Position numbers and translations under genes: made by a program. From NCBI GenBank assembly GCA_963816955.1, contig CAWFME010000008.1:68288-132287 (forward strand): a DNA stretch of 64,000 nt. The letters run 5' to 3'. Numbering within the stretch: position 1 is the stretch's first letter; each line of letters begins with the position of its first letter. Below the pieces are notes generated by a model. The model saw only the letters and a program-made list of their open reading frames with translations, was not told the DNA's origin and searched no databases. Below are positions 8,379-18,354 of this stretch, piece by piece. Origin of the DNA: DATFQI01 sp963816955 (GTDB lineage: Bacteria; Actinomycetota; Thermoleophilia; Solirubrobacterales; Solirubrobacteraceae).

Positions 8379-8936
8379 CTACGTCTCGCCGCGGCCGCGG
8401 GAGATGGCGATCTCGCCCGTGCGGGCCATCTCGACGAGGCCGAACGGGCGCACCATGCGCTCGAACGCCTCGATCTTCTCCCAGGTGCCCGTGATCTCGA
8501 CGATCACGGAGCGGCGGGTGACGTCGATGATCTTCCCGCGGAAGATCTCCACGACCTGCATCACCTCGCCGCGGCTCGCGCCGTCGGCCGAGATCTTGAA
8601 CAGCGCGAGCTCGCGCGCGACGGTGTCCGCCGGCTCGAGGTCGCGGATCTTGATCACGTTGACGAGCTTGTGCAGCTGCTTGGTGACCTGGTCGATCGGG
8701 TGCATCGCGCCGTCGAGCGTGAGCGTGATGCGCGACAGCGACTCGTCGTCGGTCGGGCCGACGGCGAGCGTGTCGATGTTGAACCCGCGGCGGGCGAAGA
8801 GCCCGGAGATCCGGGTCAGGACGCCCGGCTTGTTCTCGACGAGGATCGAGAGGATGTGCTTGCGGCCCGTCCGCACGCCGGCGGACGCCTCGAGCTCCTC
8901 GAGGGTGAGCGGCTCCTTGGTCCCTGGCTCGCCCAT
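8379..8936 (-). CDS. ilvN: Acetolactate synthase, regulatory small subunit
   Basis: The 185-aa protein carries an N-terminal ACT domain starting HILSILVENKPGVLTRISGLFARRGFNI, the classic small-subunit signature, followed by SLSRITLTLDG and LHKLVNVIKI, then the C-terminal ALS_ss domain ending VEMARTGEIAISRG. It confers valine feedback control on IlvB in branched-chain amino acid synthesis. A GTG at 8945 overlaps the ilvB stop as GTGA; I prefer the ATG at 8936 because GGTGGGG lies 8 nt before it. Either way the two genes are translationally coupled. ilvC does not follow, unlike in many actinobacteria. Confidence 0.93.
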   Translation of the reverse strand: MGEPGTKEPLTLEELEASAGVRTGRKHILSILVENKPGVLTRISGLFARRGFNIDTLAVGPTDDESLSRITLTLDGAMHPIDQVTKQLHKLVNVIKIRDLEPADTVARELALFKISADGASRGEVMQVVEIFRGKIIDVTRRSVIVEITGTWEKIEAFERMVRPFGLVEMARTGEIAISRGRGET

Positions 8937-8941
8937 CGCCG

Positions 8942-10621
8942 TCACCCCACCATCTCGCGGGCGGCGGCGCCGGCCGGGATCATCGGGTAGGTGTTCTCCT
9001 CGCGCGTGACGCGGACGTCGACGACGACCGGGCCCTCCGTCTCGAGCGCGGCCTTGATGTCGGCGACCAGCGTGGTCTTGTCCGTCAGGCGGATGCCGGT
9101 GGCCCCGTAGGCCTCGGCGAGCTTGACGAAGTCCGGCCACTGGCCCATGTCGACCTGCGAGTAGCGCTTGTCCCAGAACAGCTCCTGCCACTGGCGGACC
9201 ATGCCCAGGTAGCCGTTGTTGGCGATGAACACCTTGACCGGGATCCGGTTCGCGGTGCAGGTGGCCAGCTCCTGCGCGTTCATCTGGATCGAGCCGTCGC
9301 CGGTGATGACGATCGTCGGCACGTCGGGCCGGGCCACCGCCGCGCCCATGCCGGCCGGCAGGCCGAAGCCCATCGTGCCCAGGCCGCCCGAGTTGATCCA
9401 GCGCCGCGGCTTGTCGAAGTGGAAGTACTGCGCCGTCCACATCTGGTGCTGGCCGACGTCGGAGGCGACGATCGCCTCGCCGCCCGTGGCCTCGTAGAGC
9501 GCCTCGATCAGGTACTGCGGCTTGATCTCGGTGTCGGTGGAGTCCTCGTAGCGCAGCGGGTGCTGGGCGCGCCAGCCCTCGATCCGCTCCCACCACTCGG
9601 CCAGCCGGGAGCTCTCCGCGCCCGTGGCGCGGTACTCCGTGACCAGCCGCTGGACGATGTTCTTGGCGTCGCCCACGATCGGGATGTGCGCGGGGACGTT
9701 CTTGGAGATCTCCGCCGGGTCGATGTCGATGTGGATGAACTTGGCCCGCGGGGCGAACTCGGACAGCTTGCCCGTGATGCGGTCGTCGAAGCGGGCGCCG
9801 ATCGCGACGATCAGGTCCGCCTCGTCCATCGCGTAGTTCGCCGCGCGGGTGCCGTGCATCCCGAGCATCCCGAGCCACTGGGCATGCGGCGCCGGGAAGG
9901 CGCCGAGGCCCATCAGCGTGCAGGTGACCGGGAAGCGGTCGGACAGCGCCAGCTCGGTCAGCGCCGCCGACGCGCCGGCGTTGATGACGCCGCCGCCCGC
10001 GTAGATCACTGGCCGGCGGGCGTTGGCCAGCGCCTTGGCGGCGAGGCGGATCTGCTTCGAGTTGCCCTCGGTGGTCGGCTGGTAGCCGGGCAGGCGGACG
10101 TCGCCGACCGGCTCGTAGTCGATCTCCGCGCGCGTGAGGTCCACCGGCAGGTCGATCAGCACGGGGCCCGGGCGGCCGGTGCGGGCGATGTGGAACGCCT
10201 CGTGCACGACCCGCGGGATCTCCGCCGGGTGCTGGATCATGAACGAGTGCTTGACGATCGGCATGGTGATGCCGAAGGTGTCCGCCTCCTGGAAGCCGTC
10301 CGTGCCGAGCAGGTCCGTGCGCACCTGGCCCGTGAAGGCCACGAGCGGCACGGAGTCCATCATCGCGTCGGTCAGCGGCGTGACGATGTTGGTGGCCCCG
10401 GGACCCGAGGTCGCGAACACGACGCCGACCTTGCCGGACGCCTTGGCGTAGCCCTCGGCGGCGTGGCCGCCGCCGGCCTCGTGACGGACGAGGATGTGGC
10501 GGATGCCCGCGTCGACGAAGGCGTCGTAGGTGGGGAGGTTCGCGCCGCCGGGGTACCCGAATACCACGTCGACACCTTCTGCCTTCAGGCATTCCATGAC
10601 CGCGTCGACTGCTCGCATCAT
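8942..10621 (-). CDS. ilvB: Acetolactate synthase, catalytic large subunit
   Basis: A 559-aa ThDP/FAD enzyme condensing pyruvate (or pyruvate plus 2-ketobutyrate), the first committed step to valine, leucine and isoleucine. Visible motifs: VFGYPGGANLPTYDAF with the N-terminal ThDP domain, the catalytic-Glu region LVRHEAGGGHAAEGYA, GPGATNIVTPLTDA, the central FAD-binding domain, and the ThDP/Mg motif GDGSIQMNAQELATC with IANNGYLGMVRQWQ. A strong ribosome site GGAAGGAGG precedes the first of two ATGs by 8 nt, fixing the start. It is cotranscribed with ilvN. It is slightly shorter at the ends than the E. coli enzymes but complete. Confidence 0.95.
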   Translation of the reverse strand: MMRAVDAVMECLKAEGVDVVFGYPGGANLPTYDAFVDAGIRHILVRHEAGGGHAAEGYAKASGKVGVVFATSGPGATNIVTPLTDAMMDSVPLVAFTGQVRTDLLGTDGFQEADTFGITMPIVKHSFMIQHPAEIPRVVHEAFHIARTGRPGPVLIDLPVDLTRAEIDYEPVGDVRLPGYQPTTEGNSKQIRLAAKALANARRPVIYAGGGVINAGASAALTELALSDRFPVTCTLMGLGAFPAPHAQWLGMLGMHGTRAANYAMDEADLIVAIGARFDDRITGKLSEFAPRAKFIHIDIDPAEISKNVPAHIPIVGDAKNIVQRLVTEYRATGAESSRLAEWWERIEGWRAQHPLRYEDSTDTEIKPQYLIEALYEATGGEAIVASDVGQHQMWTAQYFHFDKPRRWINSGGLGTMGFGLPAGMGAAVARPDVPTIVITGDGSIQMNAQELATCTANRIPVKVFIANNGYLGMVRQWQELFWDKRYSQVDMGQWPDFVKLAEAYGATGIRLTDKTTLVADIKAALETEGPVVVDVRVTREENTYPMIPAGAAAREMVG

Positions 10622-10682
10622 CAGCGCTTCCTCCTTCCCAGAGTTCCGAGGGTCCTGCGGGCGCAGGCTTCCGCGGGCCAGT

Positions 10683-10967
10683 CTACCGGCGCATTGCGGC
10701 CGATTCGGGCTCGATCGCGACCTCGGGGAAGTCGAGCTCGGTGCCGCAGCGGGTGCAGATCGCGTCGTGGAGCTTGACCACCCTGCCGCAGCCGGGGCAT
10801 TGGCGGCGCAGCTCGTCGCGGTCGTTGCGGTACAGCAGGGCCGCGAGCAGCCCGGCGATCGGGACGAGCGCCGAGATCGCGAACCAGAGGAAGAACGAGG
10901 ACCCCTTGACCTTGCCGATGATCCCCCCGGCGAGGCCGAAGAAGAAGCAGAGGACGAGGTAGGCCAA
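10683..10967 (-). CDS. Membrane protein with C-terminal zinc ribbon, 94 aa
   Basis: Two hydrophobic segments (about residues 2-18 and 25-46) form a hairpin in the membrane. They are followed by a short zinc-ribbon with CPGC and CTRC pairs (around residues 57-74), typical of proteins with a small cytoplasmic metal-binding tail. Function unknown. It lies immediately downstream of another tiny membrane protein (10971-11165) with a 3-bp gap, and 61 bp before ilvB on the same strand, so all could be one transcript. Confidence 0.65.
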   Translation of the reverse strand: MAYLVLCFFFGLAGGIIGKVKGSSFFLWFAISALVPIAGLLAALLYRNDRDELRRQCPGCGRVVKLHDAICTRCGTELDFPEVAIEPESAAMRR

Positions 10968-10970
10968 GGA

Positions 10971-11165
10971 TCAGATTCTGCGGACGGCCCAGACCACCGC
11001 GACCGCGAGGGCCACGAGCAGGACGCCCCACAGCAGCGCCATGACGAGGCCGGCGACGATGCCGAAGACGATCTTCAGCGCGATCACCGCGACGGCGAGC
11101 AGGACGATCCAGGCGACGACCCGGCGGGCCAGTGTCCCGAAGGCAGAGGGCTCGGTGTGCTCCAT
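10971..11165 (-). CDS. Small two-span membrane protein, 64 aa
   Basis: After a short polar N-terminus (MEHTEPSAFGTLARR) almost the whole protein is hydrophobic: two membrane segments, about residues 16-36 and 39-58, ending with a positively charged VRRI. The ATG at 11165 is the best start. No motif is recognisable. It precedes the zinc-ribbon membrane protein by 3 bp and is probably cotranscribed with it. Confidence 0.55.
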   Translation of the reverse strand: MEHTEPSAFGTLARRVVAWIVLLAVAVIALKIVFGIVAGLVMALLWGVLLVALAVAVVWAVRRI

Positions 11166-11215
11166 GCCAGAGATGCTATCCCGCGCCCTCAACGGCGCCT
11201 AACGCACGGGGGGAG

Positions 11216-11255
11216 GGCCCGCCGCCCCGGAGGAGGAGGATCGGGGCGGCGGGCC
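11216..11255 (-). terminator. Strong GC-rich hairpin, probable terminator
   Basis: A perfect 13-bp stem (11216-11228 with 11243-11255) encloses a 14-nt loop. On the plus strand it is followed by GTTTGTCT, and on the minus strand it lies 21 bp past the stop of the 71-aa gene at 11277. The most likely job is to end that minus-strand transcript before the small membrane genes. There is no good U-tract on the minus strand. Confidence 0.6.
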
Positions 11256-11276
11256 GTTTGTCTCGATCGGTGGGAG

Positions 11277-11492
11277 TCAGTCGTGGCGCTGCTTGAGGTG
11301 CGCGAAGCGGTCGGCGCCGCGCGTTTCGCGGCCCTCGACGCGGAGACGCGCCAGGCGGTAGCGGCGGACGAGCTCGTCGTCGCGGCCGGTGGCCGGGACG
11401 AGCACGAGCCGCCGCGCCACGGGCGCGGGCGGGTCGCCGGTCGTGTGGTCGGGACGAAGCTGGGCGGCGGCGGTGGAGGTCATGGGAAGCAT
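11277..11492 (-). CDS. Hypothetical protein, 71 aa
   Basis: A short basic protein with a proline/threonine-rich N-terminus (to about residue 28), then RRLVLVPATGRDDELVRRY and an Arg-rich C-terminal half ending FAHLKQRHD. No signal peptide or membrane segment. I do not recognise it. A hairpin terminator follows its stop, which supports an expressed unit, but a spurious frame cannot be excluded in such GC-rich DNA. Confidence 0.4.
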   Translation of the reverse strand: MLPMTSTAAAQLRPDHTTGDPPAPVARRLVLVPATGRDDELVRRYRLARLRVEGRETRGADRFAHLKQRHD

Positions 11493-11566
11493 GATCGGGC
11501 CGCGGCGCCCCGCCTTCGATGGCCCGTTGTCCAAGAAACCCCGGGCCGGGGTCCTCCCGCGTGGAA

Positions 11567-12250
11567 TCAGCGGCCGCGCCGCGCCGTGGCGCGCGCGGCG
11601 TCCAGCGCCGGGCGCATCGCGCTCGGCAGGCGGCGCCGCACGCGCCAGGTGGCGCCGCTGAACGCGAGGTTGGCCACGGTGGCGAAGCCGGTCTCGTCCT
11701 CGCGCAGCGCGAGCAGCAGGTGGGCCGTGCGGTCGGCGGACGGGAGCGAGGGATCGTCGGCCCGCACGCACCAGCAGTGCACGCGGCGGCCGCCGGGGCG
11801 CACGAGCAGCGCGCCGGCCTCCCCCACGAGCCAGACGCCGAGCCGGCCGCGCTCGAGCACCAGCCCGGTGGCGGCGTGCAGCTCGCGCGCCTCGTGGCCG
11901 ACGAGGTCGCCGAGCAGGCCGAGCGCGGTCTGCTCCGCGGCGGGGCCGTGACGGCGCGCCGGCCGCACGACCTTGGCGCCGCGGTTGGCGTAGAGCTCCG
12001 GGATCGCCCAGGCGTGCACGAGCGCGAGCAGCGACGCGGGCGCGAGCCCCGGCTCGATCCCGACGAGGATCAGCGCCGTGGCCACGAACGGCACGCTGTG
12101 GGCGGCCGTGCTCAGCGTCCACAGCCGGCCGCGGGCGCGCAGCGAGCGGGCGTCGACGGGGCGCCGCCAGGCGACGCTCGCGCGCTCCGGCAACCCGGCG
12201 CCGAGCGCCACGCCGGTGGCGGCCGGAGCCGCGCGGCGGGCCGCGGCCAT
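11567..12250 (-). CDS. Hypothetical protein, 227 aa
   Basis: From the ATG at 12250 the protein is Ala/Arg-rich. It has a moderately hydrophobic stretch (HSVPFVATALILVGIEPGLAPASLLALVHAW, about residues 45-75) that could be one or two membrane passes, then a mixed domain with ELYANRGAKVV, LLGDLVGHEARELHAATGLVLE and CWCVRADDPSLPSADRTAHLL. That last part resembles an enclosed soluble fold with hydrophobic strands. I do not recognise a family. No operon partner is obvious; 165 bp separate it from the next gene upstream. Confidence 0.55.
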   Translation of the reverse strand: MAAARRAAPAATGVALGAGLPERASVAWRRPVDARSLRARGRLWTLSTAAHSVPFVATALILVGIEPGLAPASLLALVHAWAIPELYANRGAKVVRPARRHGPAAEQTALGLLGDLVGHEARELHAATGLVLERGRLGVWLVGEAGALLVRPGGRRVHCWCVRADDPSLPSADRTAHLLLALREDETGFATVANLAFSGATWRVRRRLPSAMRPALDAARATARRGR

Positions 12251-12415
12251 GGAGTCCGTCAAAGAAGAACCGGCCCGACCGGGGTGGCCGTGGACCGAGC
12301 CGGGCGCCGCACGAATCCGAAGGGAATCCCTCCGGGATTCTCGAGGGTTCGGGTGGCGATCCGGCGAAGTGTCCACGGGCCGCGTCCGGGCGTGGCTGGG
12401 TTCTTTGATGGGCTC
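12251..12415. other. Intergenic region with one small hairpin
   Basis: There is no gene here. A 7-bp stem GAATCCC/GGGATTC with a 3-nt loop lies at 12324-12340, downstream of the 74-aa gene on the minus strand, and may end its transcript. No clear promoter could be placed. Confidence 0.35.
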
Positions 12416-12640
12416 CTAGCCCCCGGCGATCGGGCGCCGCAGGATCACGAGGCTCGCGTCGGCGGGCAGCGCCGTGACCTGGCGCGCCTGCCCCTCGCCC
12501 TCGCTGACCACGGCGTAGTAGCCGGCCTCGAGCTGCTCGCGGAACGCGGCGGACGCGGAGGCGAACGCTGCGTCGTCGGCTGCCGTCCACTCCGCGAGCG
12601 TCGTGTGGCCGGTGCGGTCCATCCGTACGAGGCGTGCCAT
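12416..12640 (-). CDS. Hypothetical protein, 74 aa
   Basis: A small acidic protein starting MARLVRMDRTGHTTLAEW. The middle is Ala-rich helical (DDAAFASASAAFREQLEAGYYAVV) and a C-terminal strand part (ASLVILRRPIAGG) follows. The pattern resembles small soluble actinobacterial proteins of unknown role found alone; no cysteine, signal or membrane segment. It is 35 bp from the GGDEF-EAL gene on the same strand and may be cotranscribed with it. Confidence 0.55.
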   Translation of the reverse strand: MARLVRMDRTGHTTLAEWTAADDAAFASASAAFREQLEAGYYAVVSEGEGQARQVTALPADASLVILRRPIAGG

Positions 12641-12675
12641 GGGCAGATGGTACGCCCCGGGGGCCCGGGCTCAAC

Positions 12676-14646
12676 TCACGTGGCGCGCGGGGCGGCGGCC
12701 CACGCCGCGAGCTCGTCGGCCGGGAGCGGCGGGCTGATCGCGAACCCCTGGGCCAGGTGGCAGCCGAGCGCGCGCAGCTCGGCCAGCGCGGCGTCGCTCT
12801 CCACTCCCTCGGCGACGACCTCCATCCCGAGGTGGCGCGCGAGGTCGATCGTCGAGCGCACGATCGCGCGGTCTGAGGCCTGGTGGTCCATCTCCATCAC
12901 GAACGAGCGGTCGATCTTGATCGCGCTGACGGGCAGCTGCTTGAGGTAGGCCAGCGAGGAGAAGCCCGTCCCGAAGTCGTCGACCGACAGCCGGATCCCG
13001 AGCGCGGTCAGCTCCTCGAGCACGGCGAGCGAGCCCTCGGCGTCGATCATCCCGACGGTCTCGGTGATCTCGAGCTCGAGCTGGGAGTGGTAGCCGTCGA
13101 GGATGCCCGCCAGCTCGCGCGGCAGCTCGGGGGTGATCGAGCGCACCGAGAGGTTGACCGCCACGCGCAGGTCGAGGCCGGCGTCGTGCCAGCGCTCGGC
13201 CTGCTCGAGCGCCGACTGGATCACCCACAGGGTCAGCCGCCGGATCACGCCCGTGTGCTCGGCCGGCTCGATGAACGCCTCGGGCGCCAGCTCGCCCCGC
13301 TCCGGGTGCGGCCAGCGCACGAGCGCCTCGACGCCGCGCAGCCGGCCCGTGGCGAGCTCCACCTGGGGCTGGAAGACGAGCCGCAGCTCGCCGGCGTCGA
13401 TCGCGCCGCCCAGCTCGGCCACGAGCGTGAGCCGCTCCACCCCGTGCTCGTCGAATGCGTCGGAGTAGACGACGGCCGGGCGGTGTGCCGCCTTCGCGCG
13501 CGAGAGCGCGACGTCGGCGTGGCGCAGCAGCGCGTCGAAGGTGGTCCCGTGGTCGGGATGGCAGGCGATGCCCACCGCCGCAGCGAGGTCGAGCTCGACG
13601 CCGCGGACCATGACCGGCGCCGAGAGCTCCGCGAGCGCGCGGGCGGCGACCGCCTCGCAGGCCGCCACGCCCTCGACCCGCCCGAGGATCAGCGCGAACT
13701 CGTCGCCGCCGAGGCGGGCGGCGACGTCGCGCGGCTCCGCCACCGCCGACAGCCGCTTCGCGACCTCCACCAGCACGAGGTCGCCGCGGCGGTGGCCGAG
13801 CGTCTCGTTGATCTCCTTGAAGCGCTCGAGCCCGATCATCAGCACACCGACCTGCCCGCCCGTGCGCGACGCGCGGTGCAGCGCGCGCTCGAGCACCTTC
13901 GCGACGTCCTCCCGGTTGGAGAGCCCGGTCACGCGGTCGTGGCGCGCCTCGTGCTCGTTGATGACCGCCTGCCGGCTGCCGAGCTGGATCGCCACGAGCG
14001 GGAGCCCGATCAGCGGCAGCAGCCACAGGCTGTAGTCGGCGGCCACGAGGATTCCGGGCACGAGCGCGACGAGCACCACGGTCCACCACGCGTTCAGCAG
14101 CAGGTCGCTGCGGATCATCAGCCACGGGCTGACGCCGCGCGCGAGCGCCGGCGGCGTGCTCGCCAGCGCGGTGTTGCAGGCCAGGAACACGACCGCGGCC
14201 GCCACGAGCGCCGGCAGGTGCTCGAGCTCCAGGTACTGCAGGCCGTTCTCGTCTGGGAGCTCGCCCGTCAGGAGGACCAGCAGGCCGCCCGCGAGCGTCC
14301 AGCAGATCGCGTACTGGGCGACGTTGAACACGAGCCGCTCGAACGGGCGGCGGCGAACGCCCTCGGCGAGCGCGAGCGCCAGCGCGTGCACGATCACGAC
14401 GGTCGCGACGCCGTCCGTGAGCAGCAGCGCGAAGGCGAAGGTCGTCGAGAACGACACCTCGCCGTCGCCGTCGGGGATCTCGACCGGGAACAGCTCGGCC
14501 ACGAGGATCGCCACCGCGAGCAGCGCGAGCAGCCCGTCCGCGTGTTCGAGCGCGTCGCCGCCGCCGAGGACCGCGAACGCGACCAGGGGCAAGAGGCCGG
14601 CGAGGGAGACGGCCGCGACGAACGGACGGTGTGACTGCGGCTGCAC
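12676..14646 (-). CDS. Membrane GGDEF-EAL protein with degenerate GGDEF domain
   Basis: A 656-aa cyclic-di-GMP signalling protein. Residues 8-230 are hydrophobic, with about seven membrane segments, forming an integral sensor. GGDEF domain about 235-395: RLGGDEF (313-317) is kept, but the metal-binding strand reads MIGLERFKEINE, so Gly272 replaces the first Asp and Glu274 the second Asp of the usual DLD. The EAL domain about 410-650 is complete: EALVRW, VNLSVRS, LEITET, VDDFGTGF, IKIDRSF, AEGVES, AQGF. I infer a phosphodiesterase with a GTP-sensing or inert GGDEF half. The second GGDEF-EAL protein at 24513 keeps both sites. Confidence 0.9.
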   Translation of the reverse strand: MQPQSHRPFVAAVSLAGLLPLVAFAVLGGGDALEHADGLLALLAVAILVAELFPVEIPDGDGEVSFSTTFAFALLLTDGVATVVIVHALALALAEGVRRRPFERLVFNVAQYAICWTLAGGLLVLLTGELPDENGLQYLELEHLPALVAAAVVFLACNTALASTPPALARGVSPWLMIRSDLLLNAWWTVVLVALVPGILVAADYSLWLLPLIGLPLVAIQLGSRQAVINEHEARHDRVTGLSNREDVAKVLERALHRASRTGGQVGVLMIGLERFKEINETLGHRRGDLVLVEVAKRLSAVAEPRDVAARLGGDEFALILGRVEGVAACEAVAARALAELSAPVMVRGVELDLAAAVGIACHPDHGTTFDALLRHADVALSRAKAAHRPAVVYSDAFDEHGVERLTLVAELGGAIDAGELRLVFQPQVELATGRLRGVEALVRWPHPERGELAPEAFIEPAEHTGVIRRLTLWVIQSALEQAERWHDAGLDLRVAVNLSVRSITPELPRELAGILDGYHSQLELEITETVGMIDAEGSLAVLEELTALGIRLSVDDFGTGFSSLAYLKQLPVSAIKIDRSFVMEMDHQASDRAIVRSTIDLARHLGMEVVAEGVESDAALAELRALGCHLAQGFAISPPLPADELAAWAAAPRAT

Positions 14647-14740
14647 GGCAGAGGGGCCTCAGCCGTGATTGTTCACGAGGTCACCACTTCTTGGGGGCCA
14701 TGCCCCGGCTGATCGACCCCGGGGCGGCCGACCTTGAGCG

Positions 14741-16167
<1,427 letters not shown>

Positions 16168-16171
<4 letters not shown>

Positions 16172-17589
16172 GCCCGCCTCGTCTTCGAGCCGTCGAAGCC
16201 GATCGCCTGCTCCAGCGCGTGGGCGGCGTCGAAGATGCGGTTCTCGCTGAACGCCGGGCCGGCGAGCTGGAAGCCGGTCGGCAGCCCCTCCGAGAGACCG
16301 TTGGGGATCGAGATCGCCGGGATGCCGGCGAGGCTCATCGGGACCGCGCAGAAGTCGTTGAGGTACATCGAGAGCGGGTCGTCGAGCTTTGCGCCGAGCT
16401 CGAACGCGACCGTCGGGCTCGTCGGGGTGGCGATGAAGTCGAACGACTCCCACGCCGCGTTGAAGTCCTCCGAGATGCGCGTGCGAACCTTCTGCGCGCG
16501 GCCGTAGTAGGCGTCGTAGTAGCCCGAGGACAGCGCGTAGGTGCCGATCATGATGCGGCGCTTGACCTCCGCGCCGAAGCCGGCCTCGCGCGTCGCCGTG
16601 TACATGTGCAGCAGGTCGCCGTCGCCGCCCTCGCGCAGGCCGTAGCGGACGCCGTCGTAGCGGGCGAGGTTCGAGGACGCCTCGGCCGGGGCGAGGATGT
16701 AGTAGGCGGCCAGCGCGTGCGGGGCGTGCGGGAGCTTGGTCGGCTCGACGACCGCGCCGAGCTCGCGAGCGAGCTCCAGCGTCTCCTGGAAGCTCTTCAG
16801 GACGCCGGGCTCGATGCCCTCCCCCGTGAGCTCCTCGGGGACGCCGATCCGGATGCCCTGCAGGTCGGTCGCGCTCGGGGCGCCGATCGGGTCGGGCAGG
16901 CCGAGCGAGGTCGAGTCGCGCGGGTCCTTGCCGACCATCGCGCCGAGCAGCAGCGCGGCGTCGGTCACGTCGCGCGTGAACGGGCCCGCCTGGTCCAGCG
17001 AGGAGGCGAAGGCGATCATCCCGAAGCGCGAGACCGCGCCGTAGGTCGGCTTCATCCCGACGATCCCGCAGAGCGCGGCGGGCTGGCGGATCGAGCCGCC
17101 GGTGTCGGTGCCGATCGACCACGGGGCGCTGCCCGCGGCGACGGCGGCGGCCGAGCCCCCCGACGAGCCGCCGGGCACCCGCCCGGTGTCCCACGGGTTC
17201 AGCGTCGGGCCGTAGGCGGAGTGCTCCGTCGAGGAGCCCATCGCGAACTCGTCCTGGTTGGTCTTGCCCAGCAGCGGCGCGCCCGCGCCGGCCAGGCGCT
17301 CGACGGCGGTGGCCGAGTAGGGCGGGCGGTAGCGCTCGAGGATCTTCGAGCCGGCCTGGCTCGGAACCCCCTCGGTGGCGAACAGGTCCTTGATGGCGAC
17401 GGGGACGCCCGCCAGCGGCGCGTCGCGCTCGACAGCGGGCGGCTCGGCGTTGGCCACCCACGTGTAGGCGTTGAGCTCGTCGGCGGCCGCGCGCTCGCGG
17501 TAGGCGCTCCAGACGGCCTCGGGCTCGACCTCGCCGCGGTGGATCGCCTCGACCGCCTGCGCGGCGGTCAGCTCCAGCAGGTCGCTCAT
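16168..17589 (-). CDS. gatA: Asp-tRNA(Asn)/Glu-tRNA(Gln) amidotransferase subunit A
   Basis: A 473-aa amidase that releases ammonia from glutamine. The Ser-cisSer-Lys triad is visible: Lys in VPVAIKDLF, cis-Ser in PGGSSGGSAAAVAAG and the nucleophile Ser in GTDTGGSIRQPAA. The amidase signature DQAGPFTRDV follows. It overlaps gatC upstream and gatB downstream by ATGA. Complete GatCAB suggests that tRNA-Gln and/or tRNA-Asn are charged indirectly, in line with the single GluRS at 51507. Confidence 0.96.
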
Positions 17590-17888
17590 CCGCCGCCCCC
17601 GGCGCCCGGGCTCGGCACGCGGAAGCCGCCCTGCGCGGCGTCGGGCGCCGCGGCCAGCGCGACCTCCTGCGGCAGCGACGGCACGGGCTCGTCGGCGCGC
17701 AGCGCGTTCTCGACGTTGACGACGTGCGACGTCGGCTCCACCTCGTCGAGGCCGTCGAGCTCGTCGATCGTCTCGACCCAGTCGAACACCTTCGAGAGCT
17801 CATCGGAGAAGCGGCCGACCTCGTCCTCGGTCAGCTCGAGGCGGGCGAGGCGGGCGACGTGGAGGACCTGGTCGCGAGAGAGGGACAC
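17586..17888 (-). CDS. gatC: Asp-tRNA(Asn)/Glu-tRNA(Gln) amidotransferase subunit C
   Basis: This 100-aa small subunit holds GatA and GatB together. It shows the usual start LSRDQVLHVARLARLELTED, DELSKVFDWVETIDELD, the central EVEPTSHV and LRADEPVPSLPQEVAL before a glycine-rich tail. First gene of the gatCAB operon; its stop overlaps the gatA start. The upstream membrane gene at 17899 ends only 10 bp away, so the folD transcript may read into gatCAB. Confidence 0.94.
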   Translation of the reverse strand: MSLSRDQVLHVARLARLELTEDEVGRFSDELSKVFDWVETIDELDGLDEVEPTSHVVNVENALRADEPVPSLPQEVALAAAPDAAQGGFRVPSPGAGGGG

Positions 17889-17898
17889 GGCGTGGATC

Positions 17899-18354
17899 TT
17901 AGGAGCGCGCCGGTGTCGGGCGGCGCTCGGGCTCCGGCGGCGCCGGGTCGGCCGGCCGCGGGCGCTCGTCGCTGAGCGACAGCCAGGCGCCCAGGAAGAC
18001 GCCGAGGGTCGCCAGGAGCCCCAGGTACGCGCCGTAGGAGACGATGATCTGCTCGTTGGGCCCGGGCTGGTTGAGGATCCGGTAGAGGACGATCAGCGTG
18101 CCGGCGAGCGCGAGGGTGGTCGTGATGACGCCGAGCGCCACCGGCAGCGCCGGCCCGCGGCCCACGACCTGGCTGAGCGCGAGCGCGATCCCGAGCAGGG
18201 CGATCAGCGCCAGCAGGACGTCGATGACGCCGAACGCCTCCCAGGCGGTCAGGGTGTTGTCGCTGGGCACCTCGTACCAGGGCCGGAACAGCGCGAAGGA
18301 CAGCACGAGCGCGGAGACGCCCGTGACGATGTCCCCGGCCCGGACGCGCCTCAT
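17899..18354 (-). CDS. Four-span membrane protein, 151 aa
   Basis: Four hydrophobic segments (about residues 8-25, 43-62, 68-88 and 105-123) are separated by short loops, including FRPWYEVPSDNTLTAWEAF between the first two. The C-terminus is proline-rich and charged. FRPWY followed by a WEAF motif is common in small actinobacterial membrane proteins of unknown role. Its ATG overlaps the folD stop as ATGA, so it is coupled to folD and sits between folD and gatCAB. No function can be assigned. Confidence 0.75.
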   Translation of the reverse strand: MRRVRAGDIVTGVSALVLSFALFRPWYEVPSDNTLTAWEAFGVIDVLLALIALLGIALALSQVVGRGPALPVALGVITTTLALAGTLIVLYRILNQPGPNEQIIVSYGAYLGLLATLGVFLGAWLSLSDERPRPADPAPPEPERRPTPARS

